DNA from: Fluviicola chungangensis
Lineage (GTDB): Bacteria; Bacteroidota; Bacteroidia; Flavobacteriales_D; Crocinitomicaceae
DNA: 64,000 nucleotides
Assembly (NCBI RefSeq): GCF_007558725.1
Contig: NZ_VLPL01000003.1
Location: 310,001 to 374,000, forward strand
Direction: 5' to 3'
The translations under genes and the position numbers were made by a program. This document shows, piece after piece, positions 60,629 through 64,000 of this stretch. Position 1 is the stretch's first letter. Each line of letters begins with the position of its first letter. Below the pieces are notes generated by a model that was not told the DNA's origin, searched no databases, and saw only the letters and a list, made by a program, of their open reading frames with translations.

Positions 60629-61768
60629 ATGAACTTTGAACTAAACGAAAATCAAAAAATGATCACGCAAATGGTGCGTGATTTTGCAGAAAGAGAAATC
60701 CGCCCGAACATGAACCAGTGGGATGCTGATGAGTATTTCCCGGTAGATACCATGAAGAAAATGGGTGAACTTGGTCTGCTTGGGATTTACATCCCGGAAC
60801 AATACGGAGGAAGCGGCTTTTCTTACCTGGAGTATGCAACGGCATTGATGGAATTGGGAAAAGTATGCGGAGGGATCGGTTTGAGCGTTGCTGCGCATAA
60901 CTCATTGTGTACCGGACATATCTATTACCACGGAAACGAAGAACAAAAGAAAAAATACCTTCCGAAATTAACTTCAGGAGAATTTATCGGAGCTTGGGGA
61001 TTGACAGAGCCCAATACAGGTTCGGATGCGATGCGTATGAAATGTACTGCTGTGAAAGATGGGGATCATTGGGTAATCAACGGTGCGAAAAACTGGATTA
61101 CACACGGTTTGTCGGGAGATGTGGCAGTGGTTTTGGTTCGTACGGGTGAATTGTTGGATTCAAATGGAATCACTGCATTTATCGTTGAAAAGGGAACACC
61201 TGGATTCTCAGCGGTAAAAATTAAAGATAAATTGGGAGTTCGTGCTTCTGAAACAGCAGAATTGATCTTTGATAATGTACGTTTACACGAATCACAAGTA
61301 ATCGGAGAGGTTGGACAAGGATTCAAACAAGCAATGCATATTTTGGACGGAGGTCGTATTTCCATTGCGGCACTTTCTTGTGGAATTGCGCGTGGTGCCT
61401 ACGAAGCATCTGTAAAATACGCAAAAGAACGTGAGCAATTCGGTCAGCCGATCGGAAAGTTCCAGGCAATCGGGTTCAAACTGGCTGATATGGCAACGGA
61501 AGTGGAAGCGGCAGAATTGTTGACATTCCAGGCAGCAGATTACAAAAATAGAAACGTGAAAATGACTACTCAGGGAGCATTTGCAAAATACTTCGCTTCG
61601 GAGGTTTCTGTAAAATGCGGAAATGAAGCCGTTCAGATCATGGGTGGTTACGGATTCACGAAAGAATATCCGGCTGAGAAATTTTTGCGTGACGCGAAAT
61701 TGATGACCATCGGTGAAGGAACTTCTGAAATTCAGAAATTAGTGATCTCACGAGAAATTTTGAAATAG
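60629..61768 (+). CDS. Acyl-CoA dehydrogenase
   Basis: 379 residues. FAD-dependent alpha,beta-dehydrogenation of acyl-CoA in fatty acid or branched amino acid breakdown. The flavin segment is GAWGLTEPNTGSDA, the CoA-binding part RASETAELIFDNVRL, and the catalytic Glu363 lies in TIGEGTSEIQ, the place used by short-chain (butyryl-type) enzymes. IMGGYGFTKEYP is also typical. Upstream sequence contains a GGAG that could serve as a ribosome binding site, unusual in this genome. Substrate chain length cannot be told. Confidence 0.93.
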   Translation: MNFELNENQKMITQMVRDFAEREIRPNMNQWDADEYFPVDTMKKMGELGLLGIYIPEQYGGSGFSYLEYATALMELGKVCGGIGLSVAAHNSLCTGHIYYHGNEEQKKKYLPKLTSGEFIGAWGLTEPNTGSDAMRMKCTAVKDGDHWVINGAKNWITHGLSGDVAVVLVRTGELLDSNGITAFIVEKGTPGFSAVKIKDKLGVRASETAELIFDNVRLHESQVIGEVGQGFKQAMHILDGGRISIAALSCGIARGAYEASVKYAKEREQFGQPIGKFQAIGFKLADMATEVEAAELLTFQAADYKNRNVKMTTQGAFAKYFASEVSVKCGNEAVQIMGGYGFTKEYPAEKFLRDAKLMTIGEGTSEIQKLVISREILK

Positions 61769-61882
61769 TTCAAATGTTCAAATTGAATCATTTAACAGTT
61801 GAAATTTTTTGAACTTCTTTGAACGATAAATTGTTTTTAGACGATAAATTGAAGTTTTCAACAATTATTTTTTAAAAGAAGA

Positions 61883-61911
61883 TTGTATTAAAGGAAAATT
61901 TTATATCTTTG
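61883..61911 (+). promoter_or_regulatory. rpsU promoter
   Basis: TTG at 61883-61885, 18 bases, TATCTTTG at 61904-61911. The leader is about 50 bases and has no Shine-Dalgarno sequence. Confidence 0.65.
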
Positions 61912-61966
61912 CGCTCCCTATCAGCGGATGGGTATTAAAAAGCTAACAATAGAATTTAAATAGAAT

Positions 61967-62158
61967 ATGTTAATCATTCCAGTTAAAGAAGGCGAGAACA
62001 TCGAAAGAGCGCTTAAGAAGTACAAGAAGAAATATGACAAAACAAATGTCATGAAAGAATTGCGTCGTCGCAAAGAATTCGTAAAACCTTCTGTGGTTGA
62101 TCGTCAAGCGAACATTCGTGCAGCTTATGCTCAAAAAATGAAGTCTCAAGAGATTTAA
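61967..62158 (+). CDS. rpsU: 30S ribosomal protein bS21
   Basis: 63 residues, very basic, with family features ENIERALKKYKKKYDK and LRRRKEFVKPS. bS21 sits near the anti-Shine-Dalgarno end of 16S rRNA; in Bacteroidota it helps hide that sequence (established for Flavobacterium). Single gene with its own promoter and terminator. Confidence 0.96.
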   Translation: MLIIPVKEGENIERALKKYKKKYDKTNVMKELRRRKEFVKPSVVDRQANIRAAYAQKMKSQEI

Positions 62159-62188
62159 TACGGAGTTATTCGCATTAGAAAAAAATTG

Positions 62189-62219
62189 AGGCCCTGACAT
62201 TCTTTGTCGGGGCCTTTTT
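62189..62219 (+). terminator. Terminator of rpsU
   Basis: AGGCCCTGACA, loop, TGTCGGGGCCT then TTTT. Confidence 0.88.
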
Positions 62220-62297
62220 ATTTGCATGAATTTTTATCAAGGTCGCTGTGAGTTTCATTTTTTTATTTATGTTTGAGTAACATCTAAATAATTATAT

Positions 62298-62708
62298 ATG
62301 AAAAAACTATTGACCCTGACAACCTTCTCGTTGTTAGTATTAGTTTCACTAGCTGAACCGCCAGTTAAGAAATGGAAATCAGATCGTGGCCTTTTTGGTT
62401 ACAAAACGGTAACTCAAACAAATTCTCCAGATTTAATAATGTTGTCATGTAGAGATCCTGGATTGATCGCTTGCAGGGCGCAGGGTATTACCGTTGTAGG
62501 AGATGATGGTGAGATTTCCTTGACTGAAACGAACATTGAAAGCATTGAACGTATGATTGATGACCTGGTGTTGTCTGGAAAAAATTCCGGGACAATTGTT
62601 TACGACGATAAGGTTGTAATCACATTTTTGTTTAATGAAGATGCTGACGATCTAGAATACACGCTTTATTCAGTTCCTCAGGCTCGAAGATATGGAGTTA
62701 ATTTTTAA
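62298..62708 (+). CDS. Small secreted protein, paralogue A
   Basis: 136 residues. Signal peptide (about 1-19, LLVLVSLAE). The mature part begins with a segment shared with the next gene: RGLFGYKTVTQ, followed by a pair of Cys in CRDPG and ACR. It then has an acidic helix (NIESIERMIDDL) and a beta end (VVITFLFNEDADDLEYTLY). No family recognised. The two Cys may form a disulfide. It is 12 bases upstream of its paralogue. Confidence 0.72.
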   Translation: MKKLLTLTTFSLLVLVSLAEPPVKKWKSDRGLFGYKTVTQTNSPDLIMLSCRDPGLIACRAQGITVVGDDGEISLTETNIESIERMIDDLVLSGKNSGTIVYDDKVVITFLFNEDADDLEYTLYSVPQARRYGVNF

Positions 62709-62720
62709 CGATTTGATTTT

Positions 62721-63095
62721 ATGAAAAAACTGTTTTTTACTTTGGTAGCTTTAATGCTACTATCTAATCTTCATGCTGAAGATATTATAACAAAATATAA
62801 TCGAGGAATTTTCGGTTATAAAACCGTTCACCAAGCTCAGCAACCGATTGGGAGAAGTTTGACTTGTACGGATCCTGGTAAATTGAAATGTGAATGGTCA
62901 TCATCCTTGTCAAGTAATAATGACAGATATGAAAGTATTCTTTTAAAAGTTGATGAGGAATGTATGAATGGCAGTAGTTCTGGTTCATTTCAAACTAGCG
63001 ATTATTATGTTAGCTATACGTTTGATCGAGATGCGGATAAACAAGAAGTACATATTTATACATTGATTGAAGCTCGTGATAAAGGTCTCATTTAA
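62721..63095 (+). CDS. Small secreted protein, paralogue B
   Basis: 124 residues. Signal peptide (about 1-19, LLSNLHAE). It shares with the previous protein the order RGIFGYKTVHQ, CTDPG, KC, a middle with ILLKVDEEC and the end YVSYTFDRDADKQEVHIYTL. A third Cys is present. Clearly a tandem duplicate that has diverged. The next gene starts inside its 3' end. Confidence 0.72.
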   Translation: MKKLFFTLVALMLLSNLHAEDIITKYNRGIFGYKTVHQAQQPIGRSLTCTDPGKLKCEWSSSLSSNNDRYESILLKVDEECMNGSSSGSFQTSDYYVSYTFDRDADKQEVHIYTLIEARDKGLI

Positions 63096-64000
63096 AAGTT
63101 TGATTCTCCTGTTTGTTTTTATTTCAAATGGGAGAATCTCAAATAGTCAAATAGTAACATCCACCATAATTAAACTTCCCCAGACTGGTAGTTTGCAAAC
63201 AGGAAATGTTCTTTCTTGTATCGATAATGGTGTTGTGTATTTTATGCCGTCGTATACCGATAAAAAGGAACGATCAATTTATTTGGTTGACTTGGATGGT
63301 CGGTCTAAAGAACCGCTCACAATAAGAGAGGATGGAATTAAGGGGTTTAAGAATGAACGACTAATTCAATTTGCTGTATCAGGGAGCAATCTTATTGTCC
63401 TTTCAAATAAGTCAATTCATTTTTTTCGCAGAGATCGAAATTCTTTTCAAGTAGTTAAGACTATAAAAAACAGCTACAGTTTTGATCATATTGAAAAATT
63501 GGGCAATTCATTTCTGCTGCACGTATGTTATTCGTTTCATCCTATGGATCAGACAGAAACTAATTTATGGGTTAAACTTGATATGTCCTCATTGGAGATT
63601 GGTAAGTTATTTACACCGGAAATTGATAATTCCAAGTTTGGAAGTTTCGTTAATTCGTGGGTCTCAACTTATGAAAGAACTATTGCTCATGCAAGTACAA
63701 GTCAGTATAAAGTAATGTTTTATAATGACCTGTTCTTACCGATTGATTCCATTGAACTATCTGATGAATTATTTAAGCTTGATACGGGTTTGATTAATAA
63801 TGCGGATTTATATTCGAAAGAAGGAATAAGTAATTTCATGAAATTGGATGATGAAAAGTTCTCACGAATAAGGAAAGTTATAATGCTGAATTCTACTCAA
63901 GTGCTGGTGTTTTCTAAATTATCCCAGGAGGCACTTACTGATAAAGGGAAAGTGAGATTGGATATGTGGGACAAAAGCTCTGGTGTTTGGCGCTTACAAC
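63076..64000 (+). CDS. Secreted protein of unknown function (3' partial)
   Basis: Open frame from a GTG at 63076 to the window edge (308 codons so far), overlapping the previous gene by 20 bases. The N-terminus is a signal peptide (VSFKSLILLFVFIS). The mature part alternates short beta stretches with segments such as SIYLVDLDGRSKEPLTI and LIVLSNKSIHFFRRDRN, suggesting a beta-propeller-like or sensor fold. No family named. A TTG at 63097 is another possible start. It forms an operon with the two small secreted paralogues and may be their functional partner. Confidence 0.65.
   Translation, partial: MIKVSFKSLILLFVFISNGRISNSQIVTSTIIKLPQTGSLQTGNVLSCIDNGVVYFMPSYTDKKERSIYLVDLDGRSKEPLTIREDGIKGFKNERLIQFAVSGSNLIVLSNKSIHFFRRDRNSFQVVKTIKNSYSFDHIEKLGNSFLLHVCYSFHPMDQTETNLWVKLDMSSLEIGKLFTPEIDNSKFGSFVNSWVSTYERTIAHASTSQYKVMFYNDLFLPIDSIELSDELFKLDTGLINNADLYSKEGISNFMKLDDEKFSRIRKVIMLNSTQVLVFSKLSQEALTDKGKVRLDMWDKSSGVWRLQ

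Noticed and set aside
61912-61966. Shine-Dalgarno-based autoregulation in the rpsU leader
   Set aside because: No AGGAGG-like sequence in the leader, although such control has been described for bS21 in Flavobacterium.

Overview
The window looks like a chromosomal segment of a member of the phylum Bacteroidota, most likely order Flavobacteriales and close to Fluviicola/Crocinitomicaceae (inference; no rRNA gene is present to confirm it). The signs are: eight proteins with type IX secretion (T9SS) C-terminal sorting domains (types A and B); a PorE-like OmpA protein; a TonB-dependent receptor followed by a DUF4249 lipoprotein; DUF2851; almost no Shine-Dalgarno sequences; and many promoters of the Bacteroidota form TTG-N17-23-TAnnTTTG, often only a few bases before the ATG.

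Layout. 1-8.1 kb: tail of an outer-membrane beta-barrel protein, a subtilisin-like T9SS protease, tlyA on the minus strand, a T9SS type B adhesin, a collagen-like secreted protein and a small secreted protein. 8.1-12.1 kb: minus-strand Fe-S assembly operon (sufA-like, sufB, sufC, sufD) with its own promoter. 12.4-19.2 kb: a small secreted protein and two giant T9SS type B adhesins built from exact 210-bp coding repeats. 19.2-31.3 kb: ribF, an overlapping leucine-rich-repeat protein, a non-coding stretch with tandem repeats and a possible small RNA, ddl, PASTA protein, a T9SS protein, rluD, porE-like gene, purM, prfA. 31.4-43.1 kb: TonB receptor plus lipoprotein, pyrF, a fatty acid hydroxylase family protein, and four methionine-salvage genes (mtnB, mtnD, mtnC, mtnA) spread between T9SS, membrane and OmpA genes. 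43.1-50.8 kb: an AT-rich accessory island. 50.8-64 kb: a T9SS protein, an LTA-synthase-like sulfatase-fold membrane protein, DUF2851, PspC-like, RmlD-like and HhH proteins, apt, acyl-CoA dehydrogenase, rpsU, and a cluster of small secreted paralogues ending in a gene that runs off the window.

The most interesting part is the island at 43.4-50.8 kb. It encodes three short Cys-rich precursor peptides with double-glycine leaders, a radical SAM/SPASM peptide maturase, a peptidase-containing ABC exporter (C39 domain), and an outer-membrane receptor/barrel upstream. This is a complete RiPP (ribosomally made, post-translationally modified peptide) gene set. The three cores share five cysteines and a repeating pattern (C-x-N at the odd cysteines; Asn four residues before Cys3 and Cys5), which suggests a regular modification by the rSAM enzyme. 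The island starts with a truncated tyrosine-recombinase arm domain running into a terminator, and the same 12-base sequence (CCACATAGGACA) lies at both flanks.

Other notable signals: two 36-base elements (1189 and 20948) with the same AACC-N15-CATC layout, each followed by a structured ORF-free stretch and a terminator; overlapping alternative hairpins or a pseudoknot between mtnD and mtnC; a perfect 36-bp palindrome at 38743; and several dispersed intergenic repeat families.
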